Made by a program: the position numbers and the translations under genes
The notes under the pieces: model-generated
What the model saw: the letters and a program-made list of their open reading frames with translations, nothing else
Told to the model about the DNA's origin: nothing
Database searches by the model: none
Shown: positions 16,516-25,843 of the stretch, one piece after another
How positions within the stretch are numbered: the stretch's first letter is position 1
How the letters are laid out: each line of letters starts with the position of its first letter
Assembly: GCA_023137315.1 (NCBI GenBank)
Contig: JAGLPP010000087.1
Location: 1 to 64,000 of the forward strand
Direction of reading: 5' to 3'
DNA: 64,000 nucleotides
Origin: Bacteriovoracaceae bacterium
GTDB lineage: Bacteria > Bdellovibrionota > Bacteriovoracia > Bacteriovoracales > Bacteriovoracaceae

Positions 16516-17985
16516 TTCCCCTATATTGGACGGAAACTCCACCTCAAGACCGTCATCGAGAATACATTCCTCGACATCCGGACATTTTCCCTTTTTTGCC
16601 TTGCAAATAGCTACATCATTAACCTTGTCCCCGTTAAGATTACAGACGACCCTGGCCTGACAAAAACCTCCTCCCATCTTGATTAAAAGAGGTATTTCCT
16701 TGTAGTGACATTTTATATCAATCCGTGGTTTTGACATGGAACCGGAGGATGCATTCGACTGACCAACAATGCCTGACATTTTGTCGAGTTCCTTCTGATT
16801 CAGCCCCTTGCTCTTGGCATACTTTTTGTTTTTCATTCTTTCACGAAGAAACTCATTGCAGGCGACGGCATTATGCTGAACGCAGTACTTTGCCAAAACC
16901 AGATGAACAGACTTTTGAAAGCCTGTGGAAATTTCCATACGAAAGGAATCATATAACGGATCAGCTTCAAATTTTCTTTTCCCGGCCTCGAAACAGGACT
17001 TGTGATCCCCCTGAAAACAACTTTCCATCACCTGTTTTATATCCAATTTTTCCTCTACATCAGGAGAAGGAAATTCACGATCAAGTGTATCTTTAAACTG
17101 TTCGAGTTTTGAAGGATCAAGTGATCCCAGAATAAAACACCCATAGCGCGATTTTCCAAGACATGATTCCTTGAGAAATTTTGGATCATCCTGCTGCATC
17201 CTCGCAAGTTTGCCACAGGCCTCAGGATCGCCGGAAGAGCATTCCTGCATAAACATTTCCTTCAAACCAAGCGAACTCCCATTGGTGGTTGTCACCTTTT
17301 TCGATTTCCCGGTATTCATTGCCGCCCGTTCCATCATTTTCAGAAGTGCGGCCTCATGTTCAAGCTTTCCCTGCTCAGGGTCCAGATTCCAATTAACGGA
17401 TTTCACCCAGTCGAAGCTACCGGGAGAGGTGAGGTTCTGTAATATATCAAGCACAACCGCCTTTTTTTTGCCAACAAGACGGAGCTGTGAACCATCACTT
17501 TTTTTGACTTCCACCTCACCATTATAAACGGTGACTCCTCCAAAGGTTTTATCCCCCTTGCTTAAATGAGTAAAAAACCTGGTTCCACGAACCCCCACGC
17601 TGATACTTTCGGAATCCACACGTAATTTTTGATCCTTTCCAGGATTTTTAAAATCAAATAAAAGATTTCCAAAATAAAGAAACAGGGATGTTCCCTTGAC
17701 TCCACCTTTATTTTCAAGAACGCTATCCACCTTGAATTTTGAATTCTTCGTGATCTTGATTGTTGATTTTCCAAACTTGAGAATCACAATGGAATTATCA
17801 GCCGTTCTGATCACATGCCCCTTGGAAAGTTTTCCGCCGACCTTCAATGGACCGAAGTTCACCCCATCGCCGCTATACTCGACCTTGTTTTTTACGTAAG
17901 TTACAAGCAAGTCATCGGCGAAGGTGCATAATGGAGATGTCAAAAGAAATACACATGAAAAACAAATAAATAAATTTAGTCTCAT
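16495..17985 (-). CDS. Exported FecR-domain protein
   Basis: 496-aa protein with a strong signal peptide (hydrophobic core ending CTFA before DD). A FecR domain covers about residues 30-155, including SVGVRGTRFFTHL and the beta-rich stretches before it. The remainder is less conserved, with many cysteines (about 15) spaced as in small helical repeats such as CLGKSRYGCFILG and CFQGDHKSCFEAG, which resemble Sel1-type units. In iron-uptake systems FecR couples an outer-membrane receptor to a sigma factor, but exported FecR-domain proteins without a transmembrane segment, like this one, are more often envelope proteins of unknown role. AGGGGG precedes the ATG. The 3' end overlaps the convergent DsbD-like gene. 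Confidence 0.8.
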   Translation of the reverse strand: MRLNLFICFSCVFLLTSPLCTFADDLLVTYVKNKVEYSGDGVNFGPLKVGGKLSKGHVIRTADNSIVILKFGKSTIKITKNSKFKVDSVLENKGGVKGTSLFLYFGNLLFDFKNPGKDQKLRVDSESISVGVRGTRFFTHLSKGDKTFGGVTVYNGEVEVKKSDGSQLRLVGKKKAVVLDILQNLTSPGSFDWVKSVNWNLDPEQGKLEHEAALLKMMERAAMNTGKSKKVTTTNGSSLGLKEMFMQECSSGDPEACGKLARMQQDDPKFLKESCLGKSRYGCFILGSLDPSKLEQFKDTLDREFPSPDVEEKLDIKQVMESCFQGDHKSCFEAGKRKFEADPLYDSFRMEISTGFQKSVHLVLAKYCVQHNAVACNEFLRERMKNKKYAKSKGLNQKELDKMSGIVGQSNASSGSMSKPRIDIKCHYKEIPLLIKMGGGFCQARVVCNLNGDKVNDVAICKAKKGKCPDVEECILDDGLEVEFPSNIGELTILGR

Positions 17986-18215
17986 TTTTCCCCCTATCTG
18001 AAAGATAACACAATTCTACTTAATTTGATTTCAGAATTAGTGAAAATCCAATGATTTTAATTGAAAAAACAAATAGTTAGATGGGCGACTTAATTCCACA
18101 AATAGCAAACACGGGCCAATCATACTGCAAATCTTTTGTGGCATAATCAAACTTTACTACAGAATTTATTGCACGATTTCCAATAGTTACAATTTAGGAT
18201 AAGCTATACATCAAG

Positions 18216-19535
18216 ATGCTGATAAATTTTAAATACATATGTCTTTTGACCATACTAATTTCTTGTTTTTCCAATACGCTGTGGGGACGTACAAGGATAC
18301 GCACAGGCCATCAGGACCAGGATCTATATGCACGTGTAAAACACTATGTGTACCAGATAAAAACCGCTACCGATGCCAAGTCGTCAAAAGCATCCTACGG
18401 AACCGGATTTGTTGTTGATAAAAACGGACTTGTAATCACCAACTATCATGTTGTTGCCGACGCTCTTCAGGACGAAGACAAGAACTTCAAAATTTTTCTC
18501 GTTGATGGTGACAAATCCATTCCTGCCAGGATCGTAAACATCAGCGTAATTCACGATCTTGCGCTTTTAAAGGTAAAAAAGAAATTCAAAAATGCTCTTT
18601 CCATATCCAAAAAGCCCCCAACCCAGGGGGAAACAATCTATTCCATAGGTCTGCCAAAAGACCTCAAAATGTCGATCGTTAAAGGAATATATAATGGTGT
18701 TATAAAGAGCAGCCTGTATGAACAAATTCTCATGTCATCCCCTATCAACTCCGGAATGAGCGGCGGACCTACATTGAACAGCAACGTGCAGGTCGTTGGT
18801 ATCAACGTATCAATACTTTTAAATTCCCAGAACATTTCATTTGCCATCCCGGCTGCACACGCCGGAAAACTCGTCAAGGAATATCTCAAAAAGGGTGATC
18901 CTGATCTGAAAAACAATGTCGATAAAATAATTGAGGCCCAGCTTCATAATGTCGAAAAAAACCTGATGGTGGACATGAAGAAAAATCCTGGTGACAACTT
19001 TACCATTGGAAACTGGACTTTTGCCCCTCCATCAAAATCACTAAAGTGCTGGTCACAAAATATTAAACATGACAAAAAAACCTATGAAGTCACAAACCAG
19101 ACCTGTTTTTTACAAGACGGTTCCTACGTATCAGACAGCATATATAGCGGAAGTTATGAAGTACAATACCGGATAGTTAAAAATATAAGCAGAAACAGCA
19201 TTCAATTCTTCAACCTCCTCAGAACCCTCTATAACAAGGGCCATGCCTTTTCAAACGCCTATCTTAAATACTACGATAACGAACTCATTTCCAAGTATGA
19301 TTGCAACGAAAAAATCGTAGTCAACAAGCATGATATTCCAATCAAAATAAATTACTGCGTCAATGGATTCATCAAATACAGCAAACTTTACCGCTTGTAT
19401 GTAAAAGGTGTGACGATATTAAATCGAAACGATGCATTGATTTTCAATGCAAAATTGGACGGTTTTAGCAAGAAGAGTATGATTGATTTTCTCAAATACC
19501 AACTTTCGAAAATCAAGTTGAAAAACAAGAAATGA
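18216..19535 (+). CDS. Exported trypsin-like serine protease (DegP/HtrA-like, no PDZ seen)
   Basis: 439-aa protein with an N-terminal signal sequence (hydrophobic residues 4-21). A chymotrypsin-fold S1C domain follows with a complete triad: His78 in NYHVV, Asp114 in IHDLALL, Ser182 in NSGMSGGP. No PDZ domain is recognisable; the C-terminal ~200 residues, with four or five cysteines and many Tyr/Asn, match nothing I know. The gene overlaps the FHA-domain gene by four bases (ATGA), so the protease and a phosphothreonine-reading membrane protein are made together. No good Shine-Dalgarno sequence precedes the ATG; a TATACA box lies five bases upstream, so a leaderless message is possible. It probably acts in the periplasm or outside the cell. 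Confidence 0.9.
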   Translation: MLINFKYICLLTILISCFSNTLWGRTRIRTGHQDQDLYARVKHYVYQIKTATDAKSSKASYGTGFVVDKNGLVITNYHVVADALQDEDKNFKIFLVDGDKSIPARIVNISVIHDLALLKVKKKFKNALSISKKPPTQGETIYSIGLPKDLKMSIVKGIYNGVIKSSLYEQILMSSPINSGMSGGPTLNSNVQVVGINVSILLNSQNISFAIPAAHAGKLVKEYLKKGDPDLKNNVDKIIEAQLHNVEKNLMVDMKKNPGDNFTIGNWTFAPPSKSLKCWSQNIKHDKKTYEVTNQTCFLQDGSYVSDSIYSGSYEVQYRIVKNISRNSIQFFNLLRTLYNKGHAFSNAYLKYYDNELISKYDCNEKIVVNKHDIPIKINYCVNGFIKYSKLYRLYVKGVTILNRNDALIFNAKLDGFSKKSMIDFLKYQLSKIKLKNKK

Positions 19536-20530
19536 TTACATTAAAAATATTCAAACAGAACATAGTTACTCCAACGGTACAAAAGATCGAAACCTTCCCG
19601 TGTCGGATCGGTCGTTCCATAAAAAACAGGGTGGTTCTTGACGATCCAAGTATCTCAATTGATCACGCAATCATAAACTTTGATTCAGAAGGATATTATA
19701 TACAGGATCTTGGGAGCACAAACGGAATCATCTTTGAAGGCGAACGCAAGGATATTGTAAGAATAAATCAAAATTGTACATTCTATGTAGGTTCGCTGCG
19801 TGTGGAAATCATTTTCGGAGAGGAAATACTGGATAAAACCCGCATCATCCATCTTCCTGCCAGCATCGTTTTCCACAACCAGAAAAAAATGATAATTCTG
19901 TCAGTATTGTATTTTTCAATTCTCACACTTCTCAGCTATCTTCATGAATATCTACTGAATCCAATCGACAAAAAAAACTTTCTGAATATCATCTGGATAA
20001 TTGTAAGCGGATTTATAGTTCTCCTGATTACATCAGGGGCATTTTCGATATTTTCCAAGATACACGTAAAAAAATACCGTTTGTTCACGTTTTTTTCATT
20101 TTTTGCATTATGGTCCTGCATTTTTATACTTATTTTTGATTTTTTACCATACATTGCCTTTTACATTAATCATAAAACCTCCTACACCATCATTGAAACA
20201 GTGGCCAACTACTGTTTTCTTCTATATTCGACCTATCTCCTGGCAACAATGTCCTTTATTCACACATCCAGAAAAAAAATTGCCATTGTAGCCGGAAGCC
20301 TTTTTTGCATAATCCAGGGCCTGCTTTTTATTACAGATACACTCAGGGAAGATGACAACTTCTCCTATCAAGGCTCCCTGTCTTATCCAATCTCTTCATA
20401 TAAACGCGTAAATTACCGGCCCCATGGACTCTACAACATCATCGACAAAAGCGTTACAAAAGTGGATAAGCTCAGAATTGATGAAATCAAAAAAAGGGAA
20501 AAGGAAAAAAAGAAAAATAATAAAATGTAG
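19532..20530 (+). CDS. FHA-domain integral membrane protein
   Basis: 332-aa protein with a cytoplasmic N-terminal forkhead-associated domain (residues ~1-95). Phosphothreonine-binding residues are present: Gly27-Arg28 in IGRS, the SxxH motif at Ser42 and His45, and the DLGSTNG loop. Five probable transmembrane helices follow between about 118 and 275, then a charged tail ending in a run of Lys, Arg and Glu. FHA domains read threonine phosphorylation by Ser/Thr kinases, so an Hpk-type kinase is expected elsewhere. Its coding start overlaps the protease stop by four bases. It probably links cytoplasmic phospho-signalling to envelope proteolysis; that link is inferred from the coupling only. Confidence 0.9.
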   Translation: MITLKIFKQNIVTPTVQKIETFPCRIGRSIKNRVVLDDPSISIDHAIINFDSEGYYIQDLGSTNGIIFEGERKDIVRINQNCTFYVGSLRVEIIFGEEILDKTRIIHLPASIVFHNQKKMIILSVLYFSILTLLSYLHEYLLNPIDKKNFLNIIWIIVSGFIVLLITSGAFSIFSKIHVKKYRLFTFFSFFALWSCIFILIFDFLPYIAFYINHKTSYTIIETVANYCFLLYSTYLLATMSFIHTSRKKIAIVAGSLFCIIQGLLFITDTLREDDNFSYQGSLSYPISSYKRVNYRPHGLYNIIDKSVTKVDKLRIDEIKKREKEKKKNNKM

Positions 20531-20656
20531 ATTTCACTTTCCAGCAAACCTCCTTCAAACCATAAAAAACAGCGTATTTCCAATAGGTTGGGTAAAAACA
20601 GATTTTTCCATATTTTGTATTCAGGAATGGGGCAAAAAATGCCGATAAAGGAGTGA

Positions 20657-21517
20657 ATGCATATTGGAAACATCAAGATGGGAAAACAGAAGAAAAATTT
20701 GCCACCAAAAAGACTCAGGGGACCTCTCACCCTCCTGAGAAATGATTCGCACCATAAGGGTGCCCCGGATGTTTACAATCCTGAACCAAACTACTTTGAG
20801 GAAATCATCCTGAATAAGAATGTCCGTATTTTTTTCCAGCCTATCGTAGACATGGAGGGCCGGAACATCCACGCTTTTGAGGCCCTGTCACGTGGGCCGA
20901 AAAACACACCTCTATCGGAAAAATCCCCCTTTGCGGTCATCGACGTCAAAAATCACTCAAAACTTGACCGGATTTGTCTTGAAAATATTATCAATTCCAT
21001 CGGCCGGATCAACCAATCTGAAACCTTCTACTTCATTAACTGCCTGCTTACCAATATCGATTTCCTGAGATCACTTCCTGTCCCGGATGAAATAAAATCG
21101 CGTATCGTTGTCGAATTTGATTTAAACAATACATTTTTTGACCTGTCGCAATTTCTAAAAAATATTGAAAGACTCCAAAAGGATGGATTCAATATCGCCC
21201 TTGATGATATTGGCGAAACAAACATCGACTTCAATCTCGTCAAGCTAATCAATCCAAAATTCGTCAAGATTGACATCTCGATTATTCGTGGAATTGCCAC
21301 AGACGAAAAAAAACAGATCAGGGCAAAACATATCATCAATCTGGCACATGAACTCGGAGCCGCCGTAATTGCGGAAGGAGTGGAAGTCAGAGAAGACCTT
21401 GAGGTCATCACAAACATGGGCGTCCGCTACATACAGGGTTTCCTTTTTTCAAAAGCTGTGGAACTTATTCCACAAAAAACCGACGAAATCGCAAAAATTG
21501 TCAAACGCGCTATCTAA
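20657..21517 (+). CDS. EAL-domain cyclic di-GMP phosphodiesterase
   Basis: 286-aa soluble protein with one EAL domain from about residue 45 to the end, which hydrolyses c-di-GMP to pGpG. The metal and catalytic positions look intact: Glu75 in FEALSRG, Asn in YFINC, Glu in VVEFD, the Asp pair in ALDDIGE, Lys in KIDISI, Glu in IAEGVEV and Gln in YIQGF. There is no GGDEF, PAS or membrane segment, and the ~40-residue N-terminus is basic. AAAGGAG precedes the ATG with short spacing. It lies 126 bp after the FHA gene on the same strand and may be co-transcribed. In Bdellovibrio c-di-GMP governs the switch between life styles, so a role in such control is plausible. Confidence 0.92.
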   Translation: MHIGNIKMGKQKKNLPPKRLRGPLTLLRNDSHHKGAPDVYNPEPNYFEEIILNKNVRIFFQPIVDMEGRNIHAFEALSRGPKNTPLSEKSPFAVIDVKNHSKLDRICLENIINSIGRINQSETFYFINCLLTNIDFLRSLPVPDEIKSRIVVEFDLNNTFFDLSQFLKNIERLQKDGFNIALDDIGETNIDFNLVKLINPKFVKIDISIIRGIATDEKKQIRAKHIINLAHELGAAVIAEGVEVREDLEVITNMGVRYIQGFLFSKAVELIPQKTDEIAKIVKRAI

Positions 21518-21574
21518 TGTTTTCCTCCACTATATTTAACAGAAAAAAAATAAACAAAAACAGCCCATATGGTT

Positions 21575-21580
21575 TATAAT
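21575..21580 (+). promoter_or_regulatory. Candidate -10 box (TATAAT) for the phosphofructokinase-like gene
   Basis: A perfect TATAAT sits 30 bases before the chosen ATG at 21610. No convincing -35 box lies at the normal distance. Confidence 0.35.
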
Positions 21581-21609
21581 ACCGTAAAAGAATAATGCGG
21601 AGAAACATC

Positions 21610-22770
21610 ATGAAACAAAAGACAATTGGAATTTTAACCGGAGGAGCAGACGTTCCAGCTCTAAATGCGGCACTCCGGGCCGTAACCATCAGGGCCACCA
21701 AGGAAGGATATCATGTTCTCGGGATTGTAAATGGATGGAATGGCCTTATCAACATTGATCAATCAAGAAAAATAAATGAACAGGTATTTTGTCGAACAAT
21801 GAATATTGATTCCACACACTCACTTCAAAGAAAAGGCGGAACCGTTCTTGGAACTTCAAGAATTATTCCCAACATGGTTAAAATCGAGGACGTTCCTGAC
21901 CACCTGAAAGACAAATATAATAATCCGGAAAATGACCTTACTGAAGAGGTATTAAAAAACATCGAATATCTGGAAATTGATACACTCATCGTCATCGGAG
22001 GACTCAACACTCTTACATATGCCGCCTCTCTTCACAAGCTTGGCGTAAAAATCATTGCCATCCCAAAAACGATGGATAACAACATCAACGGAAGTGATTA
22101 CTCTCTTGGTTTCAGTACTTGTGTAACAAGAACTGTTCAGTATACACATCAATTAAGAACCTGTGCCAGCTCACACCATAACTTCCTGATTGTGGAAGTT
22201 TTTGGCCGTTATGCTGGATTTTCCTCCATCATTCCATGCATTACAGGCGCAGCGGACAGATGTCTGATTCCAGAACATCCTTTCGACGTTGAGGAAATAA
22301 CAGAACTTTTGGTTGAAGACAGAAAAAACGGACTGAACAATTATTCCATTCTAATAACGTCCGAGGGAGCAACCCCGACAACCGGATATCAAAACAGCAA
22401 CGATCCTGACAAGAATTGGAGAGGTATCGGACGCTGGCTAAGAGGACAACTCGAAGAAATATCCCCGAAATTCAACAACGGAAGAAAAATCAGTGCAATT
22501 GACCAACATCTTGGCTATATGGTTCGATCCGGTGATCCAGATGCTGTCGATTCAATAGTTGCTGTCGCTTTTGGAAACCTTGCCATAAATCTTTTAACTT
22601 CAGGCAAAACAGGAACCATGGTATCACTAATGAAAAGCCGCTATGAGTACAGGCCCATCGGCATAATTACCAGCGGAAAAAAGACTGTTGATGTCTCAAA
22701 ATTCTACGATTCCAAAAGGTACAGACCGCGATTCACAAACATTGAAGACAAACCAATGTGGATTCTGTAA
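21610..22770 (+). CDS. Phosphofructokinase-family protein with altered active site
   Basis: 386-aa member of the phosphofructokinase family (ATP- or PPi-dependent phosphorylation of fructose-6-phosphate). Family landmarks are clear: TGG at 10-12, KGGTVLGTSR, IPKTMDNNINGSDYSLGF with catalytic-base equivalent Asp156, EVFGRYAG, and LGYMVRSG. Key phosphate-donor residues are changed, however. The loop that reads GGDG (ATP type) or GGDD (PPi type) is GGLNT at 130-134, so the metal/nucleotide-binding Asp is missing. The first loop reads GGADVPALN instead of the usual GGDxPGxN. Asp129 of E. coli PfkA is Asn here. It may be a catalytically weak, regulatory or re-purposed paralogue. The start is the ATG at 21610 because GCGGAG precedes it; a start at 21595 lacks one. 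Confidence 0.85.
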   Translation: MKQKTIGILTGGADVPALNAALRAVTIRATKEGYHVLGIVNGWNGLINIDQSRKINEQVFCRTMNIDSTHSLQRKGGTVLGTSRIIPNMVKIEDVPDHLKDKYNNPENDLTEEVLKNIEYLEIDTLIVIGGLNTLTYAASLHKLGVKIIAIPKTMDNNINGSDYSLGFSTCVTRTVQYTHQLRTCASSHHNFLIVEVFGRYAGFSSIIPCITGAADRCLIPEHPFDVEEITELLVEDRKNGLNNYSILITSEGATPTTGYQNSNDPDKNWRGIGRWLRGQLEEISPKFNNGRKISAIDQHLGYMVRSGDPDAVDSIVAVAFGNLAINLLTSGKTGTMVSLMKSRYEYRPIGIITSGKKTVDVSKFYDSKRYRPRFTNIEDKPMWIL

Positions 22771-22789
22771 AGGCAAAACCTCCAGCAGT

Positions 22790-23233
22790 CTAAACATATT
22801 CCTCGCTGGAACCGGGATTCAAAACAAGCTCCCCACGGTCGACCTTTACTCTTACTATTTTCATGATTCTATCATGGGCATCCTGCACTTTGGACATTGG
22901 AACAGGCTTGCCATTTAAAATTTCCTCGATCTCCTCTCTCATGGCCCTTGAGACATTATCCAGAAAATGCTTTTTAAGATCGTCACCACCTATCTTTAAC
23001 GCCAAGGCCAGATCCTCAATTTTGATCTCCCTTAAAAGTTCCTGGATCATCTGCACCGTCGTATATTTTAGATCATCAAAAAGAACCATGTTCTGCTTTA
23101 AAAGCTCTGCCATTTCAGGATCACGCTCTGCAATCGATTCCAGAACCCTGGTACGATTTTGCACATCAAGTCCGGAAAGCATTTTGGCGGCATCCCTGAC
23201 ACCACCTTTTCGTGTTCCAAATTTCCCTGTCAT
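22790..23233 (-). CDS. FliG middle/C-domain fragment protein
   Basis: 147-aa soluble protein resembling only the central part of flagellar switch protein FliG. KGGVRDAAKMLSGLD and the following LESIAERDPEMAELL match the armadillo helices of the FliG middle domain, and FDDLKYTTVQMIQELLREI, LALALK and the closing DAHDRIMKIVR match the helices leading into the C-terminal domain. The N-terminal FliF-binding domain and the charged torque helix are absent. The ATG at 23233 is preferred because GGAG precedes it. It is convergent with the phosphofructokinase-like gene and divergent from the exported protein at 23329. It may be a stand-alone rotor-associated or regulatory protein that binds FliM- or FliG-like partners, rather than a broken fliG, since the frame is clean. 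Confidence 0.75.
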   Translation of the reverse strand: MTGKFGTRKGGVRDAAKMLSGLDVQNRTRVLESIAERDPEMAELLKQNMVLFDDLKYTTVQMIQELLREIKIEDLALALKIGGDDLKKHFLDNVSRAMREEIEEILNGKPVPMSKVQDAHDRIMKIVRVKVDRGELVLNPGSSEEYV

Positions 23234-23328
23234 AAACACACTCCAGTAGTTATATTTATATTATCATCCATACACCATGTTTCGGGCAATATTTTTCGCC
23301 AATTGATTACATGAAATGATCAGGTAAA

Positions 23329-23970
23329 ATGTTAGTTATGACTCAAGGCTTGTTGATAATTTTTGTTGGTTTATTTTCCATCCAGGTAATGGCCGCAAGA
23401 ATTAATAATCAGCTACTTGTTTGTCTTGGGCAGGAAGAACTTCGAATCCATAAAATAAAATTGACAGGACCCACTTACCGTTTAAACCGCACACTCATTG
23501 AAGAATTTGTCACCTTTAGCGATATTATAATCAAAGAAGACCACCTTAAAAAAATTTGCAACTCAGGATTGTCCTCCCCATCAGTTGAACTTCTTAAATA
23601 TCTTCTAATAGAAAAGACAAATCTCTTTGATTTCAGCACGACAAAAAACAAGACTGAACGCTTACGACTTCAAACCAAGGCAAACGGACTTATAGTATGT
23701 GTTCCGCAGATCTTTTTGAGGTGGATTGCAAATATTCAGGCACTTTGCCCGACGGCCGATTGTCTGGACAAACATATTCCACATCTAAAATATTTAAAAT
23801 TCAGAATTCAATATCTTGAAGACGAACTTCCTGTAGACAAACTAATTGACTCTCCCGAACGGGTAAGATCGGTTTTTAACTCATTAAAAAATCTGGATTC
23901 AATAATAAGAAATTGTAATAAAGACAAAAAAAGAAGGGAAAAACTACTCAAAAAAAAACAACGCCGTTAA
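23329..23970 (+). CDS. Exported protein of unknown function
   Basis: 213-aa product with an N-terminal signal sequence (hydrophobic residues ~7-20, ending VMA before ARINN). No family recognised. The mature part has seven cysteines and a very basic C-terminus (KDKKRREKLLKKKQRR). AGGT lies just before the ATG. The gene is divergent from the FliG-like gene and overlaps the end of the convergent map gene by four bases. Confidence 0.65.
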   Translation: MLVMTQGLLIIFVGLFSIQVMAARINNQLLVCLGQEELRIHKIKLTGPTYRLNRTLIEEFVTFSDIIIKEDHLKKICNSGLSSPSVELLKYLLIEKTNLFDFSTTKNKTERLRLQTKANGLIVCVPQIFLRWIANIQALCPTADCLDKHIPHLKYLKFRIQYLEDELPVDKLIDSPERVRSVFNSLKNLDSIIRNCNKDKKRREKLLKKKQRR

Positions 23971-24731
23971 ATAACTTCTCCAGGTCTTAGCGTCAAAACC
24001 TCATAACCATCCCCTGTAACAAGTATGGTATGTTCAAATTGTGCCGACAGGGATCTATCACTCGTCAGAACCGTCCATTTGTCCTTCTGCAGTTCACAAT
24101 GTTTCTCTCCCATATTAATCATGGGTTCGATGGTAAAAGTCATGCCTTCCTTCAAAACAACTCCGGTATTTCGTTTTCCGTAGTGTAAAACCTGCGGTTC
24201 TTCATGAAAAGCACGTCCTATTCCATGTCCACAATATTCCTCCACAACTGAATAATTATTTTCAGATGCCAGCTTTAAAATGACCGCTCCGATATTTCCA
24301 ATTCTTGCCCCCGGTCTGACCTGGTGAATTCCCTCCTTTAGACATTCATAGGTAACTTCAACAAGCTTTCTTACCTCCGGGGCAACCTCCCCCACAATAA
24401 ATGTCATATTAGTGTCACCGTGAAAACCGTCAAGGCAGGTAGTCACATCAATATTCAGTATATCTCCATCACGAACTATATGTTTTTCAGATGGAATACC
24501 ATGGCAAATCACCTCATTAAGCGAAGTGCATATTGATTTGGGAAATCCATGATAATTCAAAGGAGAAGGGATCGCACCACGCTCAGTAATATAATCATGA
24601 CATAATTGGTTGAGCTTTTCCGTCGTAACCCCGGGCGTTACATATTCCCCAACAAAAAGAAGGGCATCCCTGGCCAGCGCACAGGTTTTTCTCATAAGCT
24701 CAATTTCTCTTTTAGATTTTATAAATATCAT
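23967..24731 (-). CDS. map: Methionine aminopeptidase, type I
   Basis: 254-aa cytosolic metalloenzyme removing the N-terminal methionine from new proteins. The pita-bread fold residues are in place: His of CHGIP, metal ligands Asp in NIDVT, Asp in HGDTNMTF, His in CGHGIGRAFH, Glu in TIEPM and Glu in QFEHT. The N-terminus is short, as in type Ia enzymes, with no SH3-binding zinc extension. The ATG at 24731 is the only reasonable start, because an in-frame stop lies just upstream; the best ribosome binding site (GAGGAG) is about 15 bases away, longer than usual. A good promoter is listed separately. The 3' end overlaps the convergent exported-protein gene by four bases. Confidence 0.97.
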   Translation of the reverse strand: MIFIKSKREIELMRKTCALARDALLFVGEYVTPGVTTEKLNQLCHDYITERGAIPSPLNYHGFPKSICTSLNEVICHGIPSEKHIVRDGDILNIDVTTCLDGFHGDTNMTFIVGEVAPEVRKLVEVTYECLKEGIHQVRPGARIGNIGAVILKLASENNYSVVEEYCGHGIGRAFHEEPQVLHYGKRNTGVVLKEGMTFTIEPMINMGEKHCELQKDKWTVLTSDRSLSAQFEHTILVTGDGYEVLTLRPGEVI

Positions 24732-24764
24732 GAATCGCTATTTTATCTCCTCAAAACCACGACG

Positions 24765-24794
24765 ATTATAGACCTTTCATACGCATCACGTCAA
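24765..24794 (-). promoter_or_regulatory. Promoter of map
   Basis: On the minus strand TTGACG (24794-24789) and a perfect TATAAT (24770-24765) are separated by 18 bases, giving a leader of about 27 bases before the map ATG. This is one of the best sigma-70-type matches in the window. Confidence 0.65.
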
Positions 24795-24868
24795 AACATC
24801 TTTTTATAATGATGATTATAATCTTGTATAGTAATATTCATAAGAAATCATTAAAAAAAGGCCCCTCA

Positions 24869-25825
24869 ATGGCACAAACAATTCAGATTTTCAGAACACA
24901 GGTTTCACCCTACCAAAAAAAAGATTTTCAAAAAAAAGAAAAAAAAACCATTGAAGGCATTAAACACAAAGGCCATAAACTTGAATATACTCTTTCCCCG
25001 CCAACAAAAAATTCAATTATCATCACCAATACGCTGACTAAAATCGAAAAAATCATGGACATTGACTGGAACCTTGTAAAACTGATCGTGCATCCAAATT
25101 CAGGATACGACAATTTCCCGTTTGAATTCGTTGAAAAAGCAAAGTTCCCAATCATCATAGGAAACCCGATCAGGGCACATGCCGTTTGCAATTACATCCT
25201 TTCCTGCCTTTTTGAACATTACAACCCAATCCCAAAACACAAATCATGGCATAAGGGAAGACATTGGAAACGAAAATTCATTCTGACAAACAAACGGGTC
25301 CTTTTGATCGGTTACGGACACATCGGAAAAATTTTACACCAGGTTCTGCTTCCACTGGTCAGAGAAGTCGCAATTTATGACCCATTCAAGGGAAAAGATG
25401 AACTGAACGTTGACGGTATTGATATTGTTATTCCATGCGCCAATTTGAACCCCACATGTCATTACATGATCAACACCAAATTTCTGGAAAAACTTTCAAA
25501 AAATGTTCTCATCATCAATGCCTCAAGAGGAGCAATTATTGATCCAGTTGATCTGACATGCTTTTTACAAACACATCCCACCGCATTTGCCTATCTGGAT
25601 GTATACGAAAAAGAACCGGCCGACTTCAGTGGATTCAGGAAACTTGATAACGTAATAACCACATCACACATTGCCGGCGTTTATCACGGTCTCGACAGGG
25701 CCATTTTGAATTTTGAAAAAACAATCATCACGGATTTTTTAAGCATGCCGGACAAAAGGGCATTTAAAAGAAAACATGCAGCAATTCTTATGAAAAACCG
25801 TATTCATAATGGATTTCTCATCTGA
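24869..25825 (+). CDS. D-isomer-specific 2-hydroxyacid dehydrogenase
   Basis: 318-aa NAD-dependent oxidoreductase of the 2-hydroxyacid dehydrogenase family, which interconverts a 2-keto acid and a D-2-hydroxy acid; the substrate cannot be read from sequence. The nucleotide fold is shown by VLLIGYGHIGKIL (GxGxxG) followed by the Asp of AIYDPF, which favours NAD. Catalytic residues are the Arg in NASRGAIID, the Glu in DVYEKEP and the His in TTSHIAG. The frame is open back to 24809, but family alignment favours the ATG at 24869, before AQTIQIFRTQ. aat follows 18 bases after the stop and probably shares the transcript. Confidence 0.88.
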   Translation: MAQTIQIFRTQVSPYQKKDFQKKEKKTIEGIKHKGHKLEYTLSPPTKNSIIITNTLTKIEKIMDIDWNLVKLIVHPNSGYDNFPFEFVEKAKFPIIIGNPIRAHAVCNYILSCLFEHYNPIPKHKSWHKGRHWKRKFILTNKRVLLIGYGHIGKILHQVLLPLVREVAIYDPFKGKDELNVDGIDIVIPCANLNPTCHYMINTKFLEKLSKNVLIINASRGAIIDPVDLTCFLQTHPTAFAYLDVYEKEPADFSGFRKLDNVITTSHIAGVYHGLDRAILNFEKTIITDFLSMPDKRAFKRKHAAILMKNRIHNGFLI

Positions 25826-25843
25826 TTCTCCGGAGGCCGCCAA

